A DNA stretch of 64,000 nucleotides from Bdellovibrionales bacterium (GCA_019750295.1 JAIEOS010000009.1:45138-109137), one strand, 5' to 3'. Numbered from the stretch's first letter, positions 45,405 through 54,438 are shown. Notes: a model not told the origin generated them from the sequence alone. Numbers and translations: made by a program.

Positions 45405-47164
45405 AGGATTTTTTTAAAACAATCATAGCCAGTGCTATTGGAACGATGGTGGGAGTGGTCTTTTTGACCTTTCTCGGTATGATCCTTCTGGTCTCCGTTG
45501 TGGCCGGTCTGATTGCCTCCGAATCGTACAAAGACGTGGCGGGGATTGTTGAAGACAAAAGTATTATCGTGATTCATGTGGAGGGCGGACTGACAGAACG
45601 GCGTCTTCCGACGGACGTGATTCAGGATATGATCTATCAAGAAAAGTCGAAAGACATCGGTATGTACGAGTTAGAGAAGGCGTTAAACTCGGCGGCTTCG
45701 GATGCAAAGATTGCGGGTGTTTATTTACGTCTTCGCTGGGTCGATGCGGGTTGGGCCAAAATAGAGTCGTTCCGAAACTTGCTCTTGAAGTTCAAAGAGA
45801 GTGGAAAGTTTATTTACGCCTACTCCGAGGCTTACGACGAAAAGCTGTATTACATCGCCACTGCCGCCACTGAAATCCTCATGTACCCGAAAGGGGAGTT
45901 TGAGTGGGATGGGATATATTCTCAAAGTATGTTTTTTAAGAAAACTCTTGAAAAGTTGGATGTAGAGCCGAATCTGATTCGCGCTGGAAAATTTAAGTCC
46001 GCCGGAGAAATGATCACCAAAGAAAAGATGTCCGAAGAGAATCGATTGCAGATCACAGAAATCTATTCCACGATCTGGGGCCACGTGACTTCACAGATCG
46101 CTAAATCGAATCCCGAAATTACTCAGGAGCAGCTCAATGACTTCGCGGAGACTCTCAAGGTCACGACCGCGGCTCAAGCGTATAACTTAAAGCTGGTGAC
46201 GCTTCTCGCGCCGATCGAAGAGGTGGAACAGAAACTCCTTAAGGCCACCGGGCTTCCGGAAGATGAAGAGCCGCGTACGGTCAATTGGTTGAGTTATTAC
46301 GAGAAAAACATCAAGTCGAAGTCCCAAGATGAGCACATTGCCGTCATTATGGCGGACGGAGAGATTTACTCCGGTCGCGGCTCCGAGACTCAGGCGATCT
46401 ACTCGGATGAGTTTTCGCTTCTCATTCGCGATCTGGCTCGGGATGAAGATGTGAAGGCGATCGTTCTCCGTGTGAATAGTCCCGGTGGAAGTGCCTTAGC
46501 ATCGGATGTGATCTGGCGAAGCTTAGAGTACTTTAAGAAAAAAGGAAAAACCCTTGTCACGTCCTTCTCCGATGTCGCGGCCTCGGGAGGATATTATATC
46601 GCTGCCGGAAGTGATTATATTTATGCGGAACCAACAACCATTACGGGATCCATTGGAGTTTTCGGCTTGTTATTTAATACACAAAAGTTTTTCGATGGAA
46701 AATTAGGAATCACTTTTGACGAAGTGAAAACCCATTCTTCCTCGGACATGTTGTCGGGCTCTCGGAATTTGACGGCTTATGAACAGCAGCGTATTCAATC
46801 GGACGTGAATACGACCTACAAAACTTTCCTCAATGTGGTGAAGCAGGGTCGAAAGAAATTTGCGGATGAAAATGAAGTGGGCGAAGTCGCCGAAGGACGC
46901 GTGTGGGTCGGCCAGAAAGCTCTTGAGATTGGTCTTGTCGATGAGATGGGATCTTTAAATCAGGCGATTCTTAAAGCCGCTGAGTTGGCGAAGCTTAAGG
47001 ATTATGATGTCGTCGTCTATCCCGATCAGAAAAAGTTTCTCGATCGCTTCTTAGAATCTTTCGGTGAAGCTTGGATGCCACCTTTTGTAAAGCAGATGTG
47101 GTCCTGGGCCCATAAAAACAAAGAGTCTAACATCTACGCTAGACTCCTTTTTAACCTAGGGTAA
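45401..47164 (+). CDS. sppA: Signal peptide peptidase SppA, long form
   Basis: 587 residues with one N-terminal membrane anchor (about 8-40) and two S49 domains, the 67-kDa E. coli arrangement. The catalytic Lys is in RAGKFKSAGE of domain 1 and the nucleophile Ser in DVAASGGYYIAAGSD of domain 2. It degrades cleaved signal peptides in the membrane. GTG start, coupled to hemH. The stop lies inside a long hairpin. Confidence 0.94.
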   Translation: MKDFFKTIIASAIGTMVGVVFLTFLGMILLVSVVAGLIASESYKDVAGIVEDKSIIVIHVEGGLTERRLPTDVIQDMIYQEKSKDIGMYELEKALNSAASDAKIAGVYLRLRWVDAGWAKIESFRNLLLKFKESGKFIYAYSEAYDEKLYYIATAATEILMYPKGEFEWDGIYSQSMFFKKTLEKLDVEPNLIRAGKFKSAGEMITKEKMSEENRLQITEIYSTIWGHVTSQIAKSNPEITQEQLNDFAETLKVTTAAQAYNLKLVTLLAPIEEVEQKLLKATGLPEDEEPRTVNWLSYYEKNIKSKSQDEHIAVIMADGEIYSGRGSETQAIYSDEFSLLIRDLARDEDVKAIVLRVNSPGGSALASDVIWRSLEYFKKKGKTLVTSFSDVAASGGYYIAAGSDYIYAEPTTITGSIGVFGLLFNTQKFFDGKLGITFDEVKTHSSSDMLSGSRNLTAYEQQRIQSDVNTTYKTFLNVVKQGRKKFADENEVGEVAEGRVWVGQKALEIGLVDEMGSLNQAILKAAELAKLKDYDVVVYPDQKKFLDRFLESFGEAWMPPFVKQMWSWAHKNKESNIYARLLFNLG

Positions 47165-47212
47165 CAGTTCCCTTTTTGAATTGCTCCGCAACTCAAAAAG
47201 GGAACTGTTACC
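47160..47212. terminator. Long bidirectional hairpin terminator
   Basis: 20 perfectly complementary bases on each side (47160-47179 and 47193-47212), then one mismatch, four more pairs (TTGC/GCAA) and a 3-base loop. The left arm includes the sppA stop codon. A second dyad (CGTAGCCG / CGGCTACG) immediately follows, overlapping the end of the convergent gene. Confidence 0.85.
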
Positions 47213-47228
47213 TCGCCGTAGCCGACGA

Positions 47229-47729
47229 TTAACGGCGGCTACGAGCTTTCGTGGATGGATCGTAGCAGAGAAAATCGTAATTGATCGATTGGGCGTGAGA
47301 CGGGTAGTACATCTGCCCGTGCACGCGGGCGTAGAAGTCTTGAATCACTCCCTTGTTCTTGGGAAGAAACACGCCGTTCTGATTTCCATTAAGCATAAAG
47401 GTAAGAATGCCCTTAGGGTCATTGTAGATCGTGTAGGCGATCAATCCCGATTTAAAAAATGGAGCAATGTTGTAGGACCATAAGTAGTGGGGGTACATTG
47501 GCTCTTGTTCGTTCTGAAAAACGCCAACTTCCATATCGGTATACGACGCGGTCTTTGCGTCAAATTTAAAGTAAAGATCAATAAAGAGTTTGTAGTTTTC
47601 GGTATTGAAATCACAGTAAATCGTTTGTTTGCCGACAGGGCCTGGTTTTGGGGGAAGTTTTGGTCCACCCACATGAGCCCAGGCGTTTAAAGAAATGATT
47701 GAAGTGATTAAGAGTATGAATTTTGTCAT
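47229..47729 (-). CDS. Small secreted protein, paralogue of its neighbour
   Basis: 166 residues. Signal peptide (MTKFILLITSIISLNAWA). The mature part has IYCDFNTENYKLFIDLY, a central VGVFQNEQEPMYPHYLW, and ends FLCYDPSTK. The two Cys near each end likely form a disulfide. The upstream protein at 47763-48287 has the same landmarks, so these are tandem paralogues. The C-terminal KARSRR is unusually basic. Function unknown. Confidence 0.65.
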   Translation of the reverse strand: MTKFILLITSIISLNAWAHVGGPKLPPKPGPVGKQTIYCDFNTENYKLFIDLYFKFDAKTASYTDMEVGVFQNEQEPMYPHYLWSYNIAPFFKSGLIAYTIYNDPKGILTFMLNGNQNGVFLPKNKGVIQDFYARVHGQMYYPSHAQSINYDFLCYDPSTKARSRR

Positions 47730-47762
47730 CGAATCCTCCGTGTATTGATGAAGTTATGTGAA

Positions 47763-48287
47763 TTAGCGATTTTCTTCTTCGGAAATCTTAGTTGTCGGGT
47801 CATAACAAGTAAAAGTCGCATCGATTGTTTTGTCTTGACCGACTAAACCTTTTACGGCGAGTTCGAAATCTTGGATTTTATTATCTACTTTGGTGAGGGT
47901 TAAACCATCGGCGGTGCCCGGAAGAGTAAAGGCCAACGTCTGATGATCTTTCGAGAGAAAATAATTATAAGTGTAGGAAACCATTTGCTGTTGAGTGATC
48001 TCCACTTTCTCTTCCGTGTGGTTCCAAACATAGTCGGGATATCCCGTTTGCTCATCGCCTTGAAAAACACCGAATTCAGGTAAAGTGTAGGCGCCGGTGA
48101 TTTCGTCATTGTAAACATACATATCCATAAAAAGTGCGAAGGCTTCGCTCTCGACGTAATCGCAATAGATGAGCGTTTTTTGTTCGATGGAAATGGGCGG
48201 TTGAGTCGGGATATTCGATTCGGATGAATTGGAAGCGAAGGCGCCGACCGTGACAAATAAAGCAGTGAAAATGGATAATGCTTTCAT
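47763..48287 (-). CDS. Small secreted protein, paralogue of its neighbour
   Basis: 174 residues from ATG 48287, which has AGGAG correctly placed and a signal peptide (MKALSIFTALFVTVGAFA); an upstream TTG would hide it. Landmarks shared with the 47229 protein are LIYCDYVES, FGVFQGDEQTGYPDYVW, IQDFELAVKGL and FTCYDPTTK. Probably a beta-rich periplasmic or secreted protein with one disulfide. No known family. Confidence 0.65.
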   Translation of the reverse strand: MKALSIFTALFVTVGAFASNSSESNIPTQPPISIEQKTLIYCDYVESEAFALFMDMYVYNDEITGAYTLPEFGVFQGDEQTGYPDYVWNHTEEKVEITQQQMVSYTYNYFLSKDHQTLAFTLPGTADGLTLTKVDNKIQDFELAVKGLVGQDKTIDATFTCYDPTTKISEEENR

Positions 48288-48476
48288 AAAATCTCCTTGA
48301 GCAGTTCTTGCTCTTTGTTGTGCTAAAACTTTCCGACGAGGGTTAAATACTGTCAAAACAAAATATGTTGCATTCGAATTGAGCACGCGCAAAGTTATCG
48401 AGGCAAATTAGGTACAAAATTCCATTTTTGGAACAGGTTCGATCCAAAGGCAGCAAGGTGGTCGTTTTGGCGCCGC

Positions 48477-49565
48477 TTAATTTGTTTTAACTATTTGTAA
48501 AACAATCGGCCAATGGTCAGAGACTCCTGACATATCGGGAAGGTCAAAGTCAGCGGGCGTATCATCGATGGCCCATTGAAATGGCAAAGGCGCGTAAACT
48601 TGAACCGAATCCACATCGAGAGTCCAAGTGGCCTTTTTCTTAAAAAAGTTTTTGCTCATGAGGACCATATCTAAGAAAGAGAAATCGCGATCGTAAGAGT
48701 CGTAAAATGTTCCCACGCAATCTTTGCAGTAAAGGTGAGCCGGCACCATAAAGGGTCGAATAAATTTATTAATAATGTCATAATGCTGTTCGACGTTTTT
48801 GGGAAAATTAAAATCTCCCGCCGCTAGGGTGTACTCATCGTCTCGAGCATCGGCGTAATCGATCATATACTTCACCATTTCGAGGCGTTCATCGATGGGA
48901 GTCGGCGCAATGGGGAAATGAACACCGATGACGTTTAATCTTTCACCATCAGGCAGTGCCACTTGCATGATATATCCCGGTCGAGATCGCAATTTTTGCA
49001 GATAAGGATCGTTAGTGACTTTGAGTCGGGTGAGGATGCCCACATCAATTCCGCGATAGTCGCCATTCTCTTGGAGGTAACTGGTGTAGCCCAACCCTTT
49101 TAAAAAGTCCTTATTCAATCGATCAAGAACTTTAAAATTTTCTATTTCTTCAACGACGAGAATGTCGGGACCTCTGCCGTTATTCACAGAGCGAATCACT
49201 TCGGAGAGTCTTTGCATTTTGAGTTTAAGTGCGTACTCGTTCCAATCCCATTCAAGGCATTGATGAACCCAACTGTACGTCCCCTTTTTTTTGCACTTGG
49301 CTTCGTGCTTAGGCATTTTCTTTTTCACTTCCAGTGGAAGGAAAGTATCGTCGTCCACTTTAGGATCATCCTCAGTATCAAACAGATTCTCCAAGTTCCA
49401 TGTCATTATTGTCACTCGGTCGGACGTTTTGGAATAGTTGGAGAGACGAGGAAGTGGTTCGGCCGCATTGGACGCCGCTGGCTCCACATAATGGCGATTA
49501 GGTCCGCAAGAGACGAGTACAAAGACAGCGAGAGCCGCAAATACAAATGACCGTTCCGTAGTCAT
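48477..49565 (-). CDS. Endonuclease/exonuclease/phosphatase-family lipoprotein
   Basis: 362 residues with lipobox VLVSC (lipidated Cys20). The EEP fold is marked by TWNLENLF (metal Asn), VVEEIEN (catalytic Glu), GVHFPIA, AGDFNFP and the catalytic SDHWPI. This makes a surface- or periplasm-facing Mg-dependent nuclease or phosphatase likely. In a predator it could digest prey nucleic acid, but that is inference. Confidence 0.88.
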   Translation of the reverse strand: MTTERSFVFAALAVFVLVSCGPNRHYVEPAASNAAEPLPRLSNYSKTSDRVTIMTWNLENLFDTEDDPKVDDDTFLPLEVKKKMPKHEAKCKKKGTYSWVHQCLEWDWNEYALKLKMQRLSEVIRSVNNGRGPDILVVEEIENFKVLDRLNKDFLKGLGYTSYLQENGDYRGIDVGILTRLKVTNDPYLQKLRSRPGYIMQVALPDGERLNVIGVHFPIAPTPIDERLEMVKYMIDYADARDDEYTLAAGDFNFPKNVEQHYDIINKFIRPFMVPAHLYCKDCVGTFYDSYDRDFSFLDMVLMSKNFFKKKATWTLDVDSVQVYAPLPFQWAIDDTPADFDLPDMSGVSDHWPIVLQIVKTN

Positions 49566-49677
49566 AAAATCCCCCCAAATTTCCCCTAGACCTAATAACC
49601 GTAACTAATTTTGTGATGCGTATCTACTAAAAAATGAGTTTCTGTTGTCAGTTCTTCTGCGGGACATTAACGTGAGA

Positions 49678-50106
49678 ATGATGAGTGAAGAGTGGGCCAA
49701 AGAAATTAAAGAAGGATATGAGGTTGCTAAAAAAGCGCGCAGCCAAGCTTATGCTCCGTACTCGCGCTTTCTTGTGGGCGCGGCCTTTAAACTTAAAGGG
49801 AAAGATCAGTACATTTCTGGATGTAACGTCGAAAATGCCAGCTTTGGAGCCACCGTCTGTGCCGAGAGAGTCGCGCTATGGAATTGGGTCAGCCAACATC
49901 GCTTGAACTCTCAGTTAGAACTGCTGGTTTTGGTGACAGACACGCAGGATCCTGTGGCGACACCCTGTGGAATGTGTTTGCAGGTCCTTAGTGAATTTGT
50001 GGCCATGGACTTTCCGGTCTATCTCGGCAATCTTTCTGGAATCAAAAAGAAGTTGCAGTTTAAGGACCTTCTGCCACAGACTTTTAAACTTCTCGAGCGG
50101 AATTAA
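49678..50106 (+). CDS. cdd: Cytidine deaminase
   Basis: 142 residues from ATG 49678. Zinc/catalytic motif TVCAERVAL (Cys61, Glu63) and PCGMC (Cys97, Cys100); substrate contacts at GCNVENASFG. It converts cytidine or deoxycytidine to (deoxy)uridine in pyrimidine salvage. GTG 49672 and a further upstream start at 49645 are alternatives; homologues start near the chosen Met. Confidence 0.92.
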   Translation: MMSEEWAKEIKEGYEVAKKARSQAYAPYSRFLVGAAFKLKGKDQYISGCNVENASFGATVCAERVALWNWVSQHRLNSQLELLVLVTDTQDPVATPCGMCLQVLSEFVAMDFPVYLGNLSGIKKKLQFKDLLPQTFKLLERN

Positions 50107-50179
50107 TTTTTAGAACTGATCCCTTTGGCTGTGGTTTTTCTTCTAGGCCGTAGCCATTATAGCGGATGGCGTTGGTCAT
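50084..50179 (-). CDS. Possible 31-residue small protein, antisense to the cdd end
   Basis: An ATG at 50179 preceded by GGAAGGAAGG opens a 31-codon frame (MTNAIRYNGYGLEEKPQPKG, then 11 residues). It overlaps the cdd 3' end by 23 bp. Composition is protein-like, but length gives no statistical support. The rest of the 181-bp gap to 50288 shows nothing else. Confidence 0.2.
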   Translation of the reverse strand: MTNAIRYNGYGLEEKPQPKGSVLKINSAREV

Positions 50180-50287
50180 TTTTGAGCGGCCTTCCTTCCA
50201 ATCGATGCCATTTTAAATTTTCTAACCTAAATTGAAAGTCTCCGCGCCCGGATGGCGGGGAGAAAGACCTGCAGGATGCAAGAACAT

Positions 50288-51190
50288 TCAAACACCCATC
50301 ACGGCTGTTTTTATTCCCAACTTCTCATTATGGAAATTAACATACACGTGAAGATGATCCGTCAGTCGTTCTTTCTTCTTCGTCGTGCACCATGTTTTAC
50401 GAACCAAGCGACAAATATCCGCTCTCAACATCGCGCAGGTGTGATTCAGACTAAATAGCGGATCAAAACGGATTCTTTTAAGCTCCCCTTGTCCGGTTGT
50501 AGATCCACGTTGACCTATGTGCCGCTCATGAAACGCTTTGGGAAAATACTTTTGAACATCTGAGACATAGTGCGGATTAGAGTCGGATTTAACTGTCGCA
50601 TAGGGGAATAGTCTCGGAGCTAATTCTTTAAAAAGCTCTCGCCGTGCCAAAGTTCTTTGATCCTTCCGAGGTCCGTACTTTTTTAAGGCTTTGTGAACTA
50701 GTCGTCCTTTGGCGGGCATGACGGCGACTCGAAAACCTAAGATGATTCGCGTTCGACTTTCTACCGCTAAGGTCACCGAGAGAGGTTTACACTTGGTGTG
50801 TTCGAAGGTTTCTAGATCATCAAATTCAATGACTTGAAATGGGATCTTAATTTGATCTAAGTCAGTTTTAAATTTATTTTGTGAAATTTGAGATAAAAAA
50901 ATGAGCTTTCGCGCCACGGTTTTCCGATTAATGGACAGAATCCTTGCGGCTCGTCGCTGGGAGACCGCAGAGCAGATCAGTTTTTTTAAGGCTAAGTTTT
51001 TATGTCGTTTATGTTGTCTAAAGCAGGGATGGAAAGTCGCATAGGAGAATGTTTTTTTACACCTCAAACATTTAAATCTTAAAATCCACTGGGAGTCTGA
51101 TTTTCGATAAAAGCGTCCCTGACGGATAGATTTGGGGTTGAATTCGGAGGAACAGCTTTGAGTTGTGCAATAGGGGCAGTGTCTTTTCAT
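50288..51190 (-). CDS. Transposase-like protein (zinc ribbon, HTH, DDE; IS1/IS1595-like)
   Basis: 300 residues from ATG 51190. An N-terminal zinc ribbon (CPYC, then CLRCKKTFSY), a helix-turn-helix (AARILSINRKTVARKL) and a catalytic-core-like region (IEFDDLETFEH, VKSDSNPHY). The first acidic pair replaces the DE of the IS1 family with DD. No terminal inverted repeats or target duplications were found, so it may be a stranded or domesticated transposase. Confidence 0.7.
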   Translation of the reverse strand: MKRHCPYCTTQSCSSEFNPKSIRQGRFYRKSDSQWILRFKCLRCKKTFSYATFHPCFRQHKRHKNLALKKLICSAVSQRRAARILSINRKTVARKLIFLSQISQNKFKTDLDQIKIPFQVIEFDDLETFEHTKCKPLSVTLAVESRTRIILGFRVAVMPAKGRLVHKALKKYGPRKDQRTLARRELFKELAPRLFPYATVKSDSNPHYVSDVQKYFPKAFHERHIGQRGSTTGQGELKRIRFDPLFSLNHTCAMLRADICRLVRKTWCTTKKKERLTDHLHVYVNFHNEKLGIKTAVMGV

Positions 51191-51213
51191 GAGGTGTGAA
51201 AAGAGCAAATATT

Positions 51214-51233
51214 AAACCGAGACTATTCGGTTT
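51214..51233 (-). terminator. Hairpin downstream of the lipase gene
   Basis: AAACCGA (51214-51220) pairs with TCGGTTT (51227-51233), followed on the minus strand by an A/T-rich stretch. It lies between the lipase stop and the transposase-like start. Confidence 0.45.
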
Positions 51234-51261
51234 TAAAAACACAAGGTAAGGGGCCAGTTTT

Positions 51262-52233
51262 TTAATTTTTTAAAAAATCCAACGTCAAACGGAGAGCTTC
51301 CTGTCGGAGAGGATCTTCTTCCACGAAGAGTTCGTGGTAAGCATCTTTGATCTGGTGTCGTTTGCAATTCTTTTGTTGGGAGCAGAATTCCTCTTGTGCA
51401 CTGGGGCTCACCAAGACTTCGTGTTCCGCCGTGAGCATAAGGATCGGTTTTTCTATGGGCCGGGCCTGAGGCGCATTGAGTTTTTGGATGGAGGCCAGCG
51501 ACTCGCTGACCCATTGAACCGTCACCCAGCGACGTAAAACCTCGGGATATTTCTCTAAAATTCGTTGGTAGTTTTTTTTGCGCTCTTCGGAGTGGGTGAG
51601 GAGAACGGTGTGTCCTGATTTTTTCACCGGGGCTCCCCACATATAGTTTGTCGGGTTTAAAAAAGACAACAGGGCTCGAATCGCCGGGATCGGCAAATAG
51701 TATCGGCGGATATCCACCATGGGAGAGGACACAACAGCTTTATCGATGAGCTCGGGAGATTCTCTGAGGAGCCTTAACCCGACATGACCTCCCATCGAGT
51801 GCCCCACAAAATAAATCTTCTGGTGCCGAGAGCGGATCGACTTGAGGAACTCTTTTAAAGTTTCGACGTGAGTGTCAAAATTGTCGATGTGAGTTTTTCC
51901 GCGATCATCGGTGAGTTGATGGGAGGAAAAGCCTTGTCCGATGTGATCCCAAAAATAAAGTGTGGCCTTTAAGGGAGCGAAGGCCGTGGCCAGTTCGTAA
52001 TACTTAAGGGTGGGTTCGCCCATTCCCGGTGTGAAGACCACGGCCACAGGAGACTCATTTTTAGATCGATACAGGTTATTTTTGAGGGGGAGGGTGGAGG
52101 ATGAACTTATCGGTTTAGAGGAGAACTCCGATTGCTGCATCTGCGCTAAAAAGTCGTCCCAAGGCAGAGGTTCGGTGGCTTCCGCGAGGTTCAAGAGGAC
52201 TAGGGCTAATAAATAGGAAATGCTTGAAAACAC
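51262..52233 (-). CDS. Exported alpha/beta hydrolase (lysophospholipase/monoacylglycerol-lipase type)
   Basis: 323 residues. Signal peptide (MFSSISYLLALVLLNLAEA). The hydrolase core has the nucleophile elbow FVGHSMGGHVG (Ser), an oxyanion region FTPGMGEPTLKYYELA, Asp/Glu in LMLTAEHEVLVSP and a C-terminal His in KDAYHELFVE. Relatives release fatty acids from lysophospholipids or monoglycerides. An exported lipase next to fadE-type metabolism would suit feeding on prey lipids. GTG start with a modest ribosome site. Confidence 0.87.
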   Translation of the reverse strand: MFSSISYLLALVLLNLAEATEPLPWDDFLAQMQQSEFSSKPISSSSTLPLKNNLYRSKNESPVAVVFTPGMGEPTLKYYELATAFAPLKATLYFWDHIGQGFSSHQLTDDRGKTHIDNFDTHVETLKEFLKSIRSRHQKIYFVGHSMGGHVGLRLLRESPELIDKAVVSSPMVDIRRYYLPIPAIRALLSFLNPTNYMWGAPVKKSGHTVLLTHSEERKKNYQRILEKYPEVLRRWVTVQWVSESLASIQKLNAPQARPIEKPILMLTAEHEVLVSPSAQEEFCSQQKNCKRHQIKDAYHELFVEEDPLRQEALRLTLDFLKN

Positions 52234-52324
52234 TGTTCTTTACTAACAGTTTTAGGACATATCCTGCAATTGATTCTTGACTCCAACGGCCACGAGTTCT
52301 ACAAACGGAGTTCATTTTACCGAT

Positions 52325-52401
52325 GGCGGGGTAGCTCAGTTGGTTAGAGCAGCGGAATCATAATCCGCGTGTCGGGGGTTCAATTCCCTCTCCCGCTACC
52401 A
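52325..52401 (+). tRNA. tRNA-Met (CAT), CCA encoded
   Basis: 77 nt with all arms: acceptor GGCGGGG pairing with TCCCGCT (G-U at both ends), TA at 8-9, D arm GCTCAGTTGGTTAGAGC, anticodon stem GCGGA/TCCGC with loop ATCATAA (anticodon CAT), T arm GGGGG-TTCAATT-CCCTC, discriminator A and encoded CCA. It looks like elongator Met; tRNA-Ile2 with lysidine-modified CAT is the alternative. Confidence 0.95.
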
Positions 52402-52449
52402 AATTTTCGCGCAGATTTTTGCTCAAAATTTTGCCTAGACGCGAAATTC

Positions 52450-52478
52450 AATTCCCCAGAGTGTTAATCTAGGGAATT
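52450..52478 (+). terminator. Terminator after tRNA-Met
   Basis: AATTCCC (52450-52456) and GGGAATT (52472-52478) form a 7-bp stem followed by TTT. An outer pair TTTCGCG / CGCGAAA lies just upstream. Confidence 0.6.
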
Positions 52479-52564
52479 TTTACAAAGCATGTCATCGTTA
52501 AAGCCCCGCTTCTCCTTTCGGGTGAATTGGGCTATCTCCATCTTCTATTCTTTGGGGAGGATTC

Positions 52565-52981
52565 ATGCGTTTATTGTTAGTTCTTTGGTTCATGGTTGGG
52601 TCTACACAGGCGTTCGCTCAGTTTAAATGCTGGGATAAGATTGAAGCCGAAAAGCAAAATTTAGCGGAAGTGGAAGAGAAAGAGAAAAATGGCGAGGCCA
52701 CTAAGATCGACGTACTTTCTGCAAAACTTGCGGTCAACCAGCAATCAAGCGACTGCGGACTCGTCGCAAAGTACAACTACTGCTATTATCAATCCACTCT
52801 CATGCAAAGCATGCTCAATATTTTTAAACAACAGCCGAGCTTCGAAACTCCATTTCTTAACGCCGACAGCGTCGAAGAGGATATGAAAAGCCTCAAGGAA
52901 TTCTGTTTAAATGCGAGCGCCTCGCACCCCCAAGATCCGGACGACACGATCGGGCAGCCGAGCGAAGACGCGGGCGAGTAA
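52565..52981 (+). CDS. Small secreted protein, unknown function
   Basis: 138 residues with GGGAGG before the ATG and a signal peptide (LLLVLWFMVGSTQAFA). The mature part is helical and charged (KIEAEKQNLAEVEEKEKNG) with four Cys (KCWDK, DCGLV, YCYY, FCLN), giving two possible disulfides, and an acidic C-terminal tail (DPDDTIGQPSEDAGE). No known family. Confidence 0.6.
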   Translation: MRLLLVLWFMVGSTQAFAQFKCWDKIEAEKQNLAEVEEKEKNGEATKIDVLSAKLAVNQQSSDCGLVAKYNYCYYQSTLMQSMLNIFKQQPSFETPFLNADSVEEDMKSLKEFCLNASASHPQDPDDTIGQPSEDAGE

Positions 52982-52997
52982 ATTCGTAAGAAATATA

Positions 52998-53372
52998 TTA
53001 TTGAGCCAAATAATCGGGTGCGACGAAAGAGCTTCGATGCTCGGGATGCACCCGGATGTTCACCGTGTCTCCGATTTTCACTTTTTCCCATTCGCTTCGA
53101 ACTTCGGGGAAGCCCTTTAGAAATTGTTGCTCGTGAATCTGTCCCTCGTATTCTAAAACGATGAAGAGTCGAGTTTCCTGATTTCCCTCTGCCGGTTGAC
53201 GAATGCGTTCGATGCGTTTGTCGATCACCTTGGCTTTTGCAGGATTCCCCTGTTGAAGTATTTCTTCCACTCGACGTTTTTCCAGATCGCCATCGGAGAA
53301 AAGCTGAGGACCGTAAATAGAGACAAGCATCGCGATGATGAGTGCGAACAGAGCCAAAGCTTTTCTTGCCAT
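52998..53372 (-). CDS. Membrane-anchored DUF3592-like protein
   Basis: 124 residues with AGGAG before the ATG. One N-terminal membrane helix (ALFALIIAMLVSIYG) is followed by a beta-rich domain: RLFIVLEYEGQIHEQ and KVKIGDTVNIRVHPEHRSSF. This resembles DUF3592 (a YEYEG...GD.V.V..P pattern). Function unknown. Convergent with the preceding small secreted gene, 16 bp apart. Confidence 0.6.
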   Translation of the reverse strand: MARKALALFALIIAMLVSIYGPQLFSDGDLEKRRVEEILQQGNPAKAKVIDKRIERIRQPAEGNQETRLFIVLEYEGQIHEQQFLKGFPEVRSEWEKVKIGDTVNIRVHPEHRSSFVAPDYLAQ

Positions 53373-53484
53373 AAAAATCTCCTAAAGTTCTAATATAAGT
53401 AAGGCCTGAGAAGTGGCAAGGTCAAAGTCGAGTTAACTCTCGTCCGATTTATACCGAAATGAGACAGAGTAGGAGTTCTAAAAA

Positions 53485-54438
53485 ATGCAAGTCGCCGTGA
53501 TCATTCCTTGTTACAACGAAGAGATCACCATCGCCAAGGTGGTTCAAGACGCGCGTGCAGCTCTCCCTCAATCCCAGATTTTTGTTTTCGATAATAATTC
53601 CACCGACAGAACGAAAGAGCGGGCCCATAAAGCAGGTGCCACCGTTGTGTTCTCCCCCTTGCGCGGCAAAGGCAATGTCATCCGCCACGCCTTTCGAGTG
53701 GTCGATGCCGATGTGTATGTGATGATCGACGGGGATGATACCTATCCCGTGGATCAAGCACCGATGATGATTGAGACTTTGCGGGCGGGGGGTTACGATA
53801 TGGCGGTGGGCACACGATTAAAAACGTTTGCTCCCGGGGCTTTCCGCCGTTTTCATCTGTTCGGGAATCACCTGCTTTCCCAAATCGTCAGTTCTTTTTT
53901 TCATCAGAAAATTACGGATATGCTCTCTGGGTTTCGAGTGTTCTCAAAGGATTTCGTGGCCCAAGTGCCGCTCCATTCCCAAGCTTTCGAAATTGAAACC
54001 GAACTGACGTTACAAGCGCTTTCTAAAAACTATTCGGTCGTAGAAATTCCGATCACCTATCGAGAGCGACCCGACGGCAGTGAATCGAAGCTTCAGACAT
54101 TTGGTGATGGGTTTTTAATTCTGAGTTTTATATTTAGATTAATGAAAGACTATCGACCGCTTCACTTTTTCTTTTTCATCTCTCTGTTTTGCGTCGGCTT
54201 GAGCCTTGTCGCTGGTTGGGCTCCCATCATGGATTATGTGCATACGGGATTTGTCTCGACGGTGCCAAGAGCCATTCTGGCGGCGAGCTTGATGATTCTC
54301 TCTGCGGTTTTTGTCGGAGTCGGATTGATTCTTGATTCGCAACGTCGTTATCATAATGATCAATTCTTAATGATGCAGAAGATCCTTCAGCACAAAGAAA
54401 AAATGCCGAATGCAAAACGGCGATTTCCCGCGGCTTAG
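53485..54438 (+). CDS. Family 2 glycosyltransferase with C-terminal membrane helices
   Basis: 317 residues with AGGAG before the ATG. GT2 fold: VAVIIPCYNEEITIAKVV, FVFDNNSTDRTKE, the metal motif MIDGDDTYP, and ITDMLSGFRVFSK. Two membrane helices near residues 230-285. It is of the polyprenyl-phosphate sugar transferase type (DPM1/ArnC), which loads lipid-linked sugars for envelope glycans. Its stop codon shares bases with that of the convergent membrane GT-C-like gene, a likely functional partner. Confidence 0.9.
   Translation: MQVAVIIPCYNEEITIAKVVQDARAALPQSQIFVFDNNSTDRTKERAHKAGATVVFSPLRGKGNVIRHAFRVVDADVYVMIDGDDTYPVDQAPMMIETLRAGGYDMAVGTRLKTFAPGAFRRFHLFGNHLLSQIVSSFFHQKITDMLSGFRVFSKDFVAQVPLHSQAFEIETELTLQALSKNYSVVEIPITYRERPDGSESKLQTFGDGFLILSFIFRLMKDYRPLHFFFFISLFCVGLSLVAGWAPIMDYVHTGFVSTVPRAILAASLMILSAVFVGVGLILDSQRRYHNDQFLMMQKILQHKEKMPNAKRRFPAA

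Noticed and set aside
50210..51260. Complete insertion sequence around the transposase-like gene
   Set aside because: No inverted terminal repeats or target-site duplication could be found on either side.
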